Notes: generated by a model not told the origin, from the letters alone. 64,000 nt of DNA from CAYJAZ01 sp964368455 (GCA_964368455.1 CAYJAZ010000006.1:1-64000), one strand, 5' to 3'. Positions 14,850 to 23,792 are shown, counted from the first letter of the stretch. Program-made: numbers and translations.

Positions 14850-15965
14850 TTATCCTTTAACTAATCTTATGATAGCAATTTCAGAAGGTACAAAAAGGCG
14901 TAATGGTGCATAACTCCATAGGCCTGCACAAGAGGTAACAAATAGTTTCATATCTCCTAAATTGTATAAACCATTTACAAAACCTCCATTAAATTTAGCA
15001 ACAAAAGGAGCTAAATAAAAAGTTGTGCCGCCGTGGGTATGGCCTGAAAGTTGTAAATCTACATGATTTTTTGCTTCATTTGCCCTATTTGGATAATGGT
15101 CAAGCAATAAAATAAAGGCATCTTCAGGACTATGAGCTAAAAGTTTTTCATAATTAATTGGCTTTGTTCTTGCTTCTGCGGCAGCTCCTGCAATAATAAG
15201 TGGCAAGGAGTCGTGTATGCGGTATTCATTTTCCAAAACTGTTAAATTTTTGCTCTTATAATATCCTCTCCATGCATTTATGGAATAATAATTTTCATGG
15301 TTTCCCATAACATAGTAAACGCCATCAGGAGCAGAGAGTTCTAAGAAAGGAGCTATGCTTTTTTCAATTTGATGTGGTAAACCGTCTCCAATATCGCCAG
15401 TATGCACAATTAAATCAGTCTTTTCTGCCATGATTTTTTCTACTAATTCTTCATGCCATTGTTCACGAAAAAGAACGCCAGAATGAGTGTCTGAAATATG
15501 TGCAATGCGATAGCCGTCTAGTTCTTGCGGTAGATCTTTATAGGCGAAATCGTAATATTTAATAGATGGGTTTTTTGCTGCTCCATAAAATGCAAAAGGG
15601 CCTAAAATAAGAGCAAGAGCTAAGGAATACAAGCTAATTTTTGGGGATTTAAATAAAGCTTTGCAAAGCTGTTTTCCTTTTTTTGAAAAAAGAGCCATGA
15701 CAAGTGAAAAGAAAAATGCAAATAATCTGAGTGCGCCAATACTAATAAATATGATTGAAGTTGCTGTGAGAAGACTTTGTATTATAACGAGCCAATAGGG
15801 AACCATTGAACCAAATTTGTATGCAATTCCTAGGGGAATGTAGGCAATGCCGCAACAAAACAATAGAAATAATACTATTCTCCATTTCTTTGGCATGTTC
15901 AAGCAAATAATTTGCCAAAGTATGAGAATAAAAGAAAGTAATGGTATGAGCTTAAATAATGGCAT
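14850..15965 (-). CDS. Membrane-anchored metallophosphoesterase (YkuE/YaeI type)
   Basis: 371 aa. Four hydrophobic segments occupy roughly residues 1-130, followed by a calcineurin-like domain with AHISDTHSG, HTGDIGDG, VMGNHENY, LDHYP and LSGHTHGG. Related proteins (YkuE, YaeI) hydrolyse membrane or lipid-linked phosphates such as UDP-diacylglucosamine or cell-envelope compounds. The start has GAGGAGATG upstream, partly inside a 5' hairpin (15978-16018) that may control translation. It is not part of the accessory operon to its left. Confidence 0.85.
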   Translation of the reverse strand: MPLFKLIPLLSFILILWQIICLNMPKKWRIVLFLLFCCGIAYIPLGIAYKFGSMVPYWLVIIQSLLTATSIIFISIGALRLFAFFFSLVMALFSKKGKQLCKALFKSPKISLYSLALALILGPFAFYGAAKNPSIKYYDFAYKDLPQELDGYRIAHISDTHSGVLFREQWHEELVEKIMAEKTDLIVHTGDIGDGLPHQIEKSIAPFLELSAPDGVYYVMGNHENYYSINAWRGYYKSKNLTVLENEYRIHDSLPLIIAGAAAEARTKPINYEKLLAHSPEDAFILLLDHYPNRANEAKNHVDLQLSGHTHGGTTFYLAPFVAKFNGGFVNGLYNLGDMKLFVTSCAGLWSYAPLRLFVPSEIAIIRLVKG

Positions 15966-15977
15966 TTAAAACATCTC

Positions 15978-16018
15978 CTCAGATTTACAAAAAAGTGCTA
16001 TTTCTTTATAAATCTGAG
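15978..16018 (-). promoter_or_regulatory. 5'-leader hairpin overlapping the ribosome binding site
   Basis: On the minus strand CTCAGATTTA (16018-16009) pairs perfectly with TAAATCTGAG (15987-15978), and the right arm runs into the GAGGAG ribosome binding site of the membrane phosphoesterase gene. Pairing would reduce access to the site. Whether it responds to a ligand, temperature or nothing is not visible. Confidence 0.45.
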
Positions 16019-16196
16019 CTTCTGTAATGTCAATAAGGCACATTTTTGTCGATTAGTGAAAAAAAGGTAATTATTTATCTGGAATTGAAATTGAATGAAA
16101 ATCGATCAGAAATTGCTTGTTCGGCAATAAGAGGCTCAAGAACTACTTAGTAGTAAATAAGTAATTTATTCATTGAATGAATTTATGTAAAAATCA

Positions 16197-16311
16197 TCAT
16201 CACAATGATGAGAAAAAAGCTTAAAATTAATCTTCATTATCTTCATCATTGTAATGATAAAAAATCAAGAAAAAAAGTGATTTTTTTTTGTAAAGTTCAT
16301 CTTTGTGATGT
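16197..16311. promoter_or_regulatory. Three TCATCA..TGATGA dyads upstream of the ankyrin operon
   Basis: TCATCACAATGATGA (16197-16211), TCATCATTGTAATGA (16243-16257) and TCATCTTTGTGATGT (16297-16311) are 15-bp dyads with a 3-base centre. Identical dyads lie at 25925 and 25971. They are probably operators of one dimeric regulator. The rest of the 434-base gap 15966-16399 is AT-rich with no gene seen. Confidence 0.55.
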
Positions 16312-16399
16312 TTTCTTATTTCGCAAAGATTGTATTGTTTAAGTAGAATTTATATCTTTCATAAAATTTTTCCTAATACAAATTACAAAAGGAGTTAAT

Positions 16400-17425
16400 A
16401 TGTTAAAGCAACTTTCTACTTTAAGCTGTATTTCAGCTCTTTGTTTTTTACCAATAAATGCAAAGGCTTTTAATCTCGGTGATGTGGGCAGTGCTCTTAA
16501 GACGACAGTTGATATTGTAGAGAAAGTGACAAAAGACGATAACTCGGCAAATAGTAATTCAAGTAGTAAATCAAATAATAATTCAAGCAGTAATTCACGT
16601 AGCAATGTAAGTAATAAGTCAAATTCTAAATCAAATTCTCATGTAAGTAGCAATAAGCCTGCTGTTTCAACAAATAGCTCATCAAAAAAATCAACAAATA
16701 GTGCTGCTTCAACGGGTTTACCAGATGGCAGAACAGCATTAATGGATTCGATTGCAATTGGTGACTATAATAAATACAAAGAATTGTTAGCACAAGGTAA
16801 TATAGATATAAATGCACGAGATAATAAGGGGCAAACAGTTCTTCATTATGCGGCTACAGGTTTTGGAGCACAATTAAAAGAATTGTTAAAACTTTATCCA
16901 AATGCAGAGATAAATGCTCGCGATAATGAAGGCTACACACCAATAATGCGTGCTGCGGCAAATAATTCAAAACGATCTATTGCCTATTTAGCAGAAGTAG
17001 GTGCAGACAGTAGTATTTTGCCTCACGGAAAAACATTGGAACAAGTTGTGCAAAAATGGGGTGATAAAGAAAATCTTATAGCCATGATGCAACAGTCAGG
17101 CGAAGTTGTTTCTATGCCAAGACATTATAAGATTGATGCAACAATTATGAAACATGCAAAGAATGTTGCCAAAGGCTTTATGGGAGATTCATTTGTTGAT
17201 GTTCTTTTCTTAGAATCAGATCTTCGTCCTTTCAAAAGCACAAAATGGCCACACCCAATCACACATTATTCCATGGAAGTTGGTCTTATAGCTAAAAGCG
17301 GAAAAGATTATACCATGAGAAAAACGGATATGCAGGTGTATAATGGTGGTGCAAATCAATCTGATATTCGCTTCCAAAGTTCAATGAATAGAGTTTCACT
17401 TACACAAAAAATAAACTATAAATAA
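16400..17425 (+). CDS. Secreted ankyrin-repeat protein with Ser/Asn-rich linker
   Basis: 341 aa, ATG 16400 with AAAGGAG upstream. A signal peptide ends near residue 23 (INAKAF). Residues about 48-105 are almost entirely Ser, Asn and Lys, a flexible linker. Two clear ankyrin repeats and a degenerate third follow (residues 107-210; NARDNKGQTVLHYAA, NARDNEGYTPIMRAA). The C-terminal 115 residues are a strand-rich domain I do not recognise. Ankyrin repeats mediate protein contacts; here the protein acts outside the cytoplasm. The next gene starts 12 bases later and is presumably co-transcribed. Confidence 0.8.
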   Translation: MLKQLSTLSCISALCFLPINAKAFNLGDVGSALKTTVDIVEKVTKDDNSANSNSSSKSNNNSSSNSRSNVSNKSNSKSNSHVSSNKPAVSTNSSSKKSTNSAASTGLPDGRTALMDSIAIGDYNKYKELLAQGNIDINARDNKGQTVLHYAATGFGAQLKELLKLYPNAEINARDNEGYTPIMRAAANNSKRSIAYLAEVGADSSILPHGKTLEQVVQKWGDKENLIAMMQQSGEVVSMPRHYKIDATIMKHAKNVAKGFMGDSFVDVLFLESDLRPFKSTKWPHPITHYSMEVGLIAKSGKDYTMRKTDMQVYNGGANQSDIRFQSSMNRVSLTQKINYK

Positions 17426-17437
17426 AAGGAATACTGT

Positions 17438-18037
17438 ATGTTAAAAAAAATCTCTTCTTATCTTTTGGCAGTGGCTTTTATCATTACAGTTTTTTCAGCA
17501 AATAATGCTTTTGCTGCTGGCGAAGTTTTAGATAAAGATGGCAAACTTCTCGCTTATTATACTGGGAGTGTATTTTATGCGGATAAAGAAAAAACAAAAC
17601 CTTTATTCTATCATCCTGGCAATCAAGTAGGCACAGCTGAAAATATCACTGATGAAAATAGACTCTACAGACTTACAAATGGCCTTATCATTCCAAAGAG
17701 TTCGTATAATAGAAAGGAAGCAATAGCAACGCTTATTGAAACCGCTTGGAGAAAAGGCTACACAAAAGAAGCAAAAATCTATGTAGGCCACGCTCAGGTA
17801 CGTGATAAAGTAGAGGCAAGACTTGATGACGGTACTGTGAAATTAGATTCGTATAATGTCACAGTCAATGGTTCAACTATTGAAGAAGTTCCTGTGCTTT
17901 TCACAATCAAGGACAGCAAAATCTATAAAGGCGATTCAACAAATGAAGCTGATGTAATGGCAAGTTTTACGCCTGATGAATTTTCAGACTCACGTTTACT
18001 TTTTATAGCTGTGGAATTTTTACTAAAAAATAACTAG
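17438..18037 (+). CDS. Secreted protein of unknown function
   Basis: 199 aa with a clear signal peptide (cleavage after NNAFA, about residue 26). The mature part contains a variable-looking strand motif LDKDGKLLAYYTGSVFYADKEK and is otherwise unfamiliar, with no Cys residues or repeats. AAAAGGAAT precedes the start. It is the second gene after the ankyrin protein and ends just before a perfect hairpin at 18046-18099, so the two form an operon. Confidence 0.75.
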   Translation: MLKKISSYLLAVAFIITVFSANNAFAAGEVLDKDGKLLAYYTGSVFYADKEKTKPLFYHPGNQVGTAENITDENRLYRLTNGLIIPKSSYNRKEAIATLIETAWRKGYTKEAKIYVGHAQVRDKVEARLDDGTVKLDSYNVTVNGSTIEEVPVLFTIKDSKIYKGDSTNEADVMASFTPDEFSDSRLLFIAVEFLLKNN

Positions 18038-18045
18038 CTCTGTGT

Positions 18046-18099
18046 ATGAAATGTTTCATAAGTAAAAATTATAATAAAAATTATTGTGAAACATTTCAT
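18046..18099 (+). terminator. Hairpin closing the ankyrin operon
   Basis: ATGAAATGTTTCA (18046-18058) and TGAAACATTTCAT (18087-18099) are perfect 13-bp inverted repeats with a 28-base AT-rich loop. They lie nine bases after the stop codon. The U-tract is weak, so the structure could also be an operator or 3'-end stabiliser. Confidence 0.5.
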
Positions 18100-18182
18100 G
18101 CTCTTAATGATTTTATTTTAAAAGTATTTTTCGTTTTTTGAGCATATGTATTGAGAGTTTTTTTAATAAAAGGAGAGGAAAG

Positions 18183-18443
18183 ATGAATAATTACACACAT
18201 TATAATAATTCTCAAAATCAAATCATTAATAAAATGATGCCTTGTCCTTATAGTGAGAGGGAATTAGAGGTTTTGACCTTGGTTTGTAATTTTCACAATG
18301 CAAAAGAAATCAGCAAATTACTTTCAATTAGCCATGGAACAGTAAAAAGACATATTGAAAATATGCGTAATAAAACTGGCTGCCGAAATGTATTGGAATT
18401 AGCTATTGGTGCTATAGGAAGTAAGTGGATTTCCATACAATAA
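18183..18443 (+). CDS. Stand-alone LuxR-type HTH regulator
   Basis: The start is ATG 18183 behind AAAAGGAGAGG; 86 aa. The C-terminal 65 residues are a GerE/LuxR helix-turn-helix (YSERELEVLTLV, then KEISKLLSISHGTVKRHIENM). There is no receiver or ligand-binding domain, so it is a minimal DNA-binding protein of the GerE type. It is followed 38 bases later by lemA and may regulate neighbouring envelope genes. Its target is not known. Confidence 0.85.
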   Translation: MNNYTHYNNSQNQIINKMMPCPYSERELEVLTLVCNFHNAKEISKLLSISHGTVKRHIENMRNKTGCRNVLELAIGAIGSKWISIQ

Positions 18444-18481
18444 GTTATAGTTATGCAGATATTTTTAATGAGGAGATAATT

Positions 18482-19051
18482 ATGTCTAAAAGTGTGAAGT
18501 GGATTTTAGGTATTGTGTTTTTTATAGGATTATTCATTTATATATACGTATCCACCTATAATAGTATTGTTCGCCTTGATGAAAATGTGACAACGCAACA
18601 CGCGAATATTTCCGTTCAGCTTGAAAGAAGGGCAGATTTAATCCCTAATTTACTCTCAACTGTAAAAGCTTATGCTAGCCATGAAACAGAAATTTTTGAA
18701 AATCTTGCAAAATCTCGTGAAAAATTATTGGCTGCAAGTTCAATAGACGAACAAGCAGAAGCAGATGCACAAATGACATCAGCTCTTGGAAGATTGTTTG
18801 CAATTTCAGAAGCTTATCCTGATTTGAAGGCAAATACAAACTTCATACGCTTGCAAGACGAGCTTGCTGGAACAGAAAATAGAATTGCTGTTTCAAGGCG
18901 TGATTATAATATGGCTGTGCAAATGTATAATTCAGCAATTAGAGTGTTCCCTGGCGTGCTTATTGCAAATTTTACCGGCTTTACAAGTGCTAAACATTTT
19001 GAAGCACGTGAAGGGGTTGAAGCTGTTCCAGCCATTAATTTTGATTTATAA
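18482..19051 (+). CDS. lemA: LemA family membrane protein
   Basis: The start is ATG 18482 with GAGGAGATAATT upstream; 189 aa. One N-terminal transmembrane helix (about residues 6-26) is followed by the LemA domain: VRLDENVTTQHANISVQLERRADLIPNL, then long helices ending in the conserved FPGVLIANFTGF. LemA proteins have the N-terminus outside and a coiled domain inside or outside the membrane; their function is poorly defined. As in many bacteria it is next to a TPM/YgcG gene. Confidence 0.93.
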   Translation: MSKSVKWILGIVFFIGLFIYIYVSTYNSIVRLDENVTTQHANISVQLERRADLIPNLLSTVKAYASHETEIFENLAKSREKLLAASSIDEQAEADAQMTSALGRLFAISEAYPDLKANTNFIRLQDELAGTENRIAVSRRDYNMAVQMYNSAIRVFPGVLIANFTGFTSAKHFEAREGVEAVPAINFDL

Positions 19052-19128
19052 ATTTTAAAATAATTTATTTGTGTCCTGTGGCAATAGAAGCAAAGCGAAA
19101 TAGTTTTTAGCGAAAAAAGGTTATATGT

Positions 19129-20106
19129 ATGAAAAGATTTATCACCTTAATTACAAGCATTATATTGAGTTTTAGCTTGGCATTAGAAGCCTATGCTTTG
19201 GTTGAAGCAAGTGACAAATTTTATGTGAATGATTATGCACAAATTCTTTCAGAGCAGAGCGAAGCATTTATTTATGAAAATGCAAAAGCTCTCAATGCTA
19301 TAGATGGAACGCAAGTTGTTGTTGTCACTGTTCCTTATTTAGAGGGGCGTGTTTTGGAAGAATATGCTACAGATCTTTTTCGAAAATTTGGCATTGGCGA
19401 TAAAGAAAAAAATAATGGCCTCTTATTACTTCTCGCCCTTGAAGAAAGAAAGTTCAGGGTAGAAGTCGGCTATGGCCTTGAAGGTATTCTTCCAGACGCT
19501 AAAACTGGTTCAATTCAAGACAAATATATGATTCCCTATTTTCGAGCAAATAATTGGAATGAGGGTATGAGAAACGGATTTAAAGCTTTTGTAGAAGAAA
19601 TCGTAGAAGAAAATAACTTGAATTTTACTTTTACTTTATTAGATGTGCTTGAAAAAGATAAGCAAGCTAGAATGGAACAAGATAGAGCAGATATAAGTGA
19701 ATTTCAGACTAACCCATATGACACTTTCATATATGCCTTTGCTGGAATGAGTTGTTTGATAGTAATATTTAGTTCTGCCTTATTAGGAAAGCATTATAGT
19801 TTTGTGAGAAAGAAATTAAAAACAAGGGAAGAAGCAATGGCTTTAGCGAAAAAACATTTGATTTTATTGCCTATTTCTTTGCTCTATGTTTGCTTTGTCC
19901 TACCCGAAATATTTTTAGGGCTAGTTGGTTTTAGTGTGTTTTTATTGTCTATGGCTGCCTTTGTAGATGAAAGTAAAAAGCGCGGTAGCGGCAACTACGA
20001 TGACGACGACGATTGGGGTTCTTCTAGTTCTTATTCTAGCTCTTCTAGTAGCGATTATGGCGGTGGCGGTTCTTCTGGTGGCGGTGGATCTTCAAGAGAT
20101 TTTTAA
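19129..20106 (+). CDS. TPM-domain membrane protein (YgcG family)
   Basis: 325 aa. Signal peptide (residues 1-23), then a periplasmic TPM domain (about 28-150) with the family's VNDYAQILS opening, VVVVTVPYLEG and EVGYGLEGILPDA blocks. Two or three transmembrane segments lie around 195-285, and a Ser/Gly-rich tail ends in GGGGSSRDF, as typical for YgcG relatives. Partnership with LemA (78 bases upstream) is conserved in many genomes. TPM domains have been tied to photosystem repair in plants and to envelope functions in bacteria. Confidence 0.92.
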   Translation: MKRFITLITSIILSFSLALEAYALVEASDKFYVNDYAQILSEQSEAFIYENAKALNAIDGTQVVVVTVPYLEGRVLEEYATDLFRKFGIGDKEKNNGLLLLLALEERKFRVEVGYGLEGILPDAKTGSIQDKYMIPYFRANNWNEGMRNGFKAFVEEIVEENNLNFTFTLLDVLEKDKQARMEQDRADISEFQTNPYDTFIYAFAGMSCLIVIFSSALLGKHYSFVRKKLKTREEAMALAKKHLILLPISLLYVCFVLPEIFLGLVGFSVFLLSMAAFVDESKKRGSGNYDDDDDWGSSSSYSSSSSSDYGGGGSSGGGGSSRDF

Positions 20107-20145
20107 AGGCTTTTAAATTTTAATAGAAAATAAAGGAAGAGGATT

Positions 20146-20799
20146 ATGAAGAAAAAACTTTCTATCTTATTGATATTTTTACTTTCATTGGTCATGTCTG
20201 CCTGTGTAAAGCAAGGGCAAAATATAAGTTTTGTTAATTATGAATATTTTGATAGCTCACAACATTCAGAGACAGTTAATGCCCCATCTGGACTTCCAGA
20301 AAATTATTCAGAATTTAAAAATCGTTGTCAAACAATGCTTCAAACGCCAGCTGGTGCGATAAAGATGTATTTTGATGCTGTTTTTGTGTATGCAGATCCA
20401 AAAACTCGCAGAGAAGGGCAAAAGATGTTGCGTTATGTGATGCGTAGTGGAGAAAATTGGGATAGAGCTGCAAGCTATTCAACCTTTGTTTCACGTTTAA
20501 AAGATCCTGCAAAGCATTATATTTTCAGAAGTTATGCTGAGGGAACATCTCCAGAAAATGGCTATGCTATGTCAGTACACAATTATTCAGTTGAAATAGC
20601 AAGAATTGTAGATGAAAGCGATTATACAAGAGTGAATGTTGTGTCTACAGGAGCAGATTCTTCACGAATTATGTGGGTGAAGCAATTTGATGACGGTTTA
20701 TATTATGTCATCAATAATGCTGGTTCTTATGTTGATGTGCGTCCGCCTAAAAGAACAGGAAGGGCTAGCAATAATAGTCATGATGCTGATTATGATTAA
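20146..20799 (+). CDS. Lipoprotein of unknown function
   Basis: 217 aa. The signal ends in the lipobox VMSAC, giving lipidated Cys20. The mature part has an NTF2-like feel (AGAIKMYFDAVFVYADPKTRREGQKML then VSTGADSSRIMWVKQFDDGLYYVIN), suggesting a small cone-shaped domain, but this is a weak impression. GGAAGAGG precedes the start. It probably belongs to the lemA-ygcG transcript, 39 bases downstream. Confidence 0.75.
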   Translation: MKKKLSILLIFLLSLVMSACVKQGQNISFVNYEYFDSSQHSETVNAPSGLPENYSEFKNRCQTMLQTPAGAIKMYFDAVFVYADPKTRREGQKMLRYVMRSGENWDRAASYSTFVSRLKDPAKHYIFRSYAEGTSPENGYAMSVHNYSVEIARIVDESDYTRVNVVSTGADSSRIMWVKQFDDGLYYVINNAGSYVDVRPPKRTGRASNNSHDADYD

Positions 20800-20874
20800 C
20801 ATCAATAATAGCTAAAAGTTTTTGTGATATGGGTTCAATTGCATTTTGCAAAAAATATATAATAGGAGTTTAAT

Positions 20875-21183
20875 ATGGCAGAATTTAACATTCACGGCAG
20901 AATGAAGGTTTCAACTTTGAAAAGTCAATTTAGTGAAGCATTCGGGGCAAGTTTACGCATTTATAAAGGCAAACACTTTGCTGATGACGATGCAACCTTA
21001 GCTTCGATTCGTGTGGGCGATGAAGTTGAAAAAGATGGCGAATTTGAATGTAGAGGTAATATGAAAGTCGAAACTTTTGAAGCAAAGATAAAAGAAATTT
21101 TTGGTATTACAGTTCAAGTGGCAACTGCCGATAATAGTAAATTAGCAAATAATTCTGATACTCTTACAGAAGTAAGTAGATAA
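20875..21183 (+). CDS. Small two-repeat cytoplasmic protein
   Basis: 102 aa with AGGAG upstream. The sequence is an internal duplication: GRMKVSTLKSQFSEAFGASL (about residues 8-27) corresponds to GNMKVETFEAKIKEIFGITV (about 61-80), each followed by a K/D-rich strand and a T-L segment. I recall similar hypothetical proteins ('MAEFNIHGRMKV...') but no assigned function. A strong terminator follows directly. Confidence 0.7.
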   Translation: MAEFNIHGRMKVSTLKSQFSEAFGASLRIYKGKHFADDDATLASIRVGDEVEKDGEFECRGNMKVETFEAKIKEIFGITVQVATADNSKLANNSDTLTEVSR

Positions 21184-21197
21184 TTTTCTTTTTTTAA

Positions 21198-21232
21198 AAA
21201 AATACCGAAAATTTAATTTTTCGGTATTTTTT
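21198..21232 (+). terminator. Rho-independent terminator
   Basis: AATACCGAAAA (21201-21211) pairs with TTTTCGGTATT (21218-21228), followed by a T-run and preceded by an A-run, so it can work in both directions. It ends the lemA-containing gene group and may also serve the convergent gene ending at 21297. Confidence 0.85.
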
Positions 21233-21296
21233 AATGAGCAAGTATTGGGGGATATGTCTTTTATTCTTTGGCTGAAAGAAAAAAGAGTTTTTTGCT

Positions 21297-21728
21297 CTAA
21301 TATTTTTTAAAATAAACATCAATATAATTTGTCGTCCCGTCACAGATTCTATTTGGATCTTGTAGACGCCAATATTTTCTATCGCCCCAAGCAATAAAGT
21401 CAAATTCGCCTGTTTTTATACAAGCTTCACCATTATTAATGTGATGCACTTTTGTCACAATTGCACCATTCACTTTGAAATGCCTTTCATTTACAATTGT
21501 AATATCTCCATTAACAGCAACATAATCGCCATTATAGACTTGATTAGCATTGATTTTCAATACATTATTTTCTTCTGTGATTATTGCTGTTCCATAATCG
21601 TCCCAACTAAGCCATTGTAATGAAAAATAATGATTGCCTAAAAGTTTATCCTTTGTGTGAGCAAGGCTTGTATTTGCAAAAGCTAAAACAAATGCGAATA
21701 ATAAAGTTGTAACTATTCTAAATTTCAT
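21297..21728 (-). CDS. Secreted protein of unknown function, 143 aa
   Basis: The start has GGAGAAAATAAG upstream. A signal peptide ends near residue 23 (ANTSLA). The mature part is strand-rich with several Trp and ends in CDGTTNYIDVYFKKY; two Cys residues could form a disulphide. No family recognised. It is downstream of the ankyrin gene at 21759 on the same strand, 30 bases apart. Confidence 0.7.
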   Translation of the reverse strand: MKFRIVTTLLFAFVLAFANTSLAHTKDKLLGNHYFSLQWLSWDDYGTAIITEENNVLKINANQVYNGDYVAVNGDITIVNERHFKVNGAIVTKVHHINNGEACIKTGEFDFIAWGDRKYWRLQDPNRICDGTTNYIDVYFKKY

Positions 21729-21758
21729 CTTATTTTCTCCTGTATAAAGATTATATAG

Positions 21759-22325
21759 CTAAAAATTCTTTTTGTATTCTTTTAAAAAGAGTATGACATC
21801 ATCTCGATTATTTTCTTTAGCATAATCTAATGCTGTCTTGCCTTCATAGTCTTTTATACTTGTATCAGCACCATGAACAAGAAGTAATACCATCATTTCT
21901 TGATTATTTTGTTTCACAGCTTCATGCAAGGGTGTAGTATAAGGATTCGTTTCATACTTTGTTATATAGTATGAATTATTCACATCTGCCCCATATTTCA
22001 GTAAAAGTTTGACACTTTCTATATCATTACTTTTTACTTCTGCATCAAGTACAGATAAAAAACCATAAGAAAGATTGGGATTTGCTCCATTATCAAGCAA
22101 TAATTTCATCAAATCCCAATCAAGTTCTGAACTGACATTTGAAAAGGCAGTTTCACCCATTCTAAGATATTCATTTAAATCTATTCCTTCCTCAATAGCT
22201 CTTTCTATTGCTTGACGATCTTTACTTTCTACAAGCTGATAGAGGCTTAGCTCTTCGGCATAAGACAAGGACGAAAAGCTTGTTAATAGGAGGATGAAAA
22301 AGCTGAAAGATAGAAGAATTTTCAT
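21759..22325 (-). CDS. Secreted small ankyrin-repeat protein
   Basis: 188 aa with a signal peptide (cleavage near residue 24, SSLSYA). At least four ankyrin repeats fill the mature protein (for example VKLLLKYGADVN, TPLHEAVKQNNQEMMVLLLVHGADTS and KTALDYAKENNRDDVILFL). Such proteins are exported binding modules. It starts 12 bases after the TMEM43-like gene ends, so both are probably in one operon. Confidence 0.85.
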   Translation of the reverse strand: MKILLSFSFFILLLTSFSSLSYAEELSLYQLVESKDRQAIERAIEEGIDLNEYLRMGETAFSNVSSELDWDLMKLLLDNGANPNLSYGFLSVLDAEVKSNDIESVKLLLKYGADVNNSYYITKYETNPYTTPLHEAVKQNNQEMMVLLLVHGADTSIKDYEGKTALDYAKENNRDDVILFLKEYKKNF

Positions 22326-22337
22326 TAAATTTTATCC

Positions 22338-23792
22338 TTATTCTTGGACTACATCTTCTTGGGCTCTATCTTCATTTTTCTTGCTTTTGCCTTTCCAAAT
22401 CGTGAATAAAAGAAAGGCTAAAGCAAGGCCAATAAGGCTAAAAGCAAGCATTGGTCTAAATCTAATCCAAGCAAAAGCTATGATGATAAATGACCAAGCT
22501 GTACCAATTAAACCACCAATTAGGCCTGTTCCTGCGCCAACAAGATTGCCAAGAAGTGGTATAACATCAGTAAGAACTGAAAGAGGAGCTAAAATTCCTT
22601 TAAAACCAATAACAACTATAAATATACCAGCTATTCTTATAAGCCATGTCGTTATACTATTTGAATCTTTGGCATTTTGAAAGATCATTTCCTTAGTTGC
22701 TACTTTATTTGAAAGATAGGAAAAAGTGTTTCCATTAGAAGCTACATATTGGCTAAAAGTATTGCCATCTACTTGTGCAATGAGTGAAATATTTGTGTCC
22801 TTTGTTTGCGTATAAGAGATTCTAATATCGCCAACTTGTGGACTTGCTTGGTTTTCGCCTAAGTAAATAGTGTTTGCATTCACATGAACTCTTTCAATTG
22901 GTGTAAGAGCTGTTTGTGCATACTGATGAGGCATTTGTGCTTGATTTTGATAGTTTTGGTATGTTTGAGGAGGATTTTGCACAGGATTTGTATTTGCTGT
23001 ATTAGGCATTGTGTTCGGCATTGTATTTTGCATGTTTTGCATGTTCTGCGTATTTTGCGTATTCTGCATGTTCTGCGTGTTTTGCATTGCCGCAATTTGT
23101 TGTTGGTATTGCTGTTGCATAATCTGCTGATGTGTCATAGGCAAGGCAACTAAATTACTTTTAATATGCTCTAGCTGTCTTGGCGATAATTCTAAAGTCA
23201 ATTCTTCAGGATTACTGATGCTTCTAATGAGGAAAGAAGGCAATGTATAGGCACCAAAAGTCACGTTTTTAGCGTCAAATTCTTTTTTTTGTAGAGGGAG
23301 TTTAAAAATAACTTTATTTTCATGTCCTTGAGGTAATTTGAAATTTGCGGAATTTATAGGGCTTGGCGTCCATTGAAGTTCATAAGTATAGGTAGTTTTC
23401 TCTTCTTCGCCACCACCTGTTTTTTTAACTGTTTCTGTGCTTTTATTTTCCACCCATTGATAGTAATAAACACTTCTATTTAGACTAATAGCTGTTGTGC
23501 TAATTCCCATTTCTGTGTCTGAAAGCAAGTCATTTGTTTTTGCTTCGCCTTTTGCGTAGACAACTTTATTATTAAAACTTGGATCAACACTTGTAATAGA
23601 AGGTAAATCAACTGTGACAAGCTGTGCTTCTGCTATTGCTCCTGCTTGTCTTACGCTTCTGCCTTCGTTCCAATAAAGCAAAACTGAACCAAGTATAATC
23701 AACACAATACTAGTTAGAATTCCTTTGAAGGAATTTCCAATACGTGTTCCCCAGCTTCTTGTGGTTACTTCTGTATAACTGTCGTTTGACAT
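22338..23792 (-). CDS. TMEM43 family membrane protein with Gln/Asn/Met-rich insert
   Basis: 484 aa. The start SYTEVTTRSWGTRIGNSFKG and the first transmembrane helix (about 22-44) with VLLYWNEGR are hallmarks of the TMEM43/DUF1625 family. A large extracytoplasmic domain follows and three transmembrane helices sit near the C-terminus (about 380-470). Residues about 212-290 are a low-complexity insert of Gln, Asn, Met and Pro, encoded by short tandem repeats (22970-23100). Bacterial members have no firmly known role; the human protein is an inner nuclear membrane organiser. Confidence 0.85.
   Translation of the reverse strand: MSNDSYTEVTTRSWGTRIGNSFKGILTSIVLIILGSVLLYWNEGRSVRQAGAIAEAQLVTVDLPSITSVDPSFNNKVVYAKGEAKTNDLLSDTEMGISTTAISLNRSVYYYQWVENKSTETVKKTGGGEEEKTTYTYELQWTPSPINSANFKLPQGHENKVIFKLPLQKKEFDAKNVTFGAYTLPSFLIRSISNPEELTLELSPRQLEHIKSNLVALPMTHQQIMQQQYQQQIAAMQNTQNMQNTQNTQNMQNMQNTMPNTMPNTANTNPVQNPPQTYQNYQNQAQMPHQYAQTALTPIERVHVNANTIYLGENQASPQVGDIRISYTQTKDTNISLIAQVDGNTFSQYVASNGNTFSYLSNKVATKEMIFQNAKDSNSITTWLIRIAGIFIVVIGFKGILAPLSVLTDVIPLLGNLVGAGTGLIGGLIGTAWSFIIIAFAWIRFRPMLAFSLIGLALAFLLFTIWKGKSKKNEDRAQEDVVQE
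22970..23100 (-). repeat. Short tandem repeats encoding QNTQNM units
   Basis: Nine-base units (minus strand CAGAATACG/CAAAACATG type) are repeated within the TMEM43 homologue and encode Gln-Asn-Thr/Met triplets. All visible changes keep the frame. Such tracts can expand or contract by slippage, so length polymorphism between strains is likely. Confidence 0.7.

Noticed and set aside
22884..23153. Plus-strand ORF rich in Leu, Cys and His opposite the TMEM43 gene
   Set aside because: It is the antisense of the low-complexity repeat tract, with no ribosome binding site.
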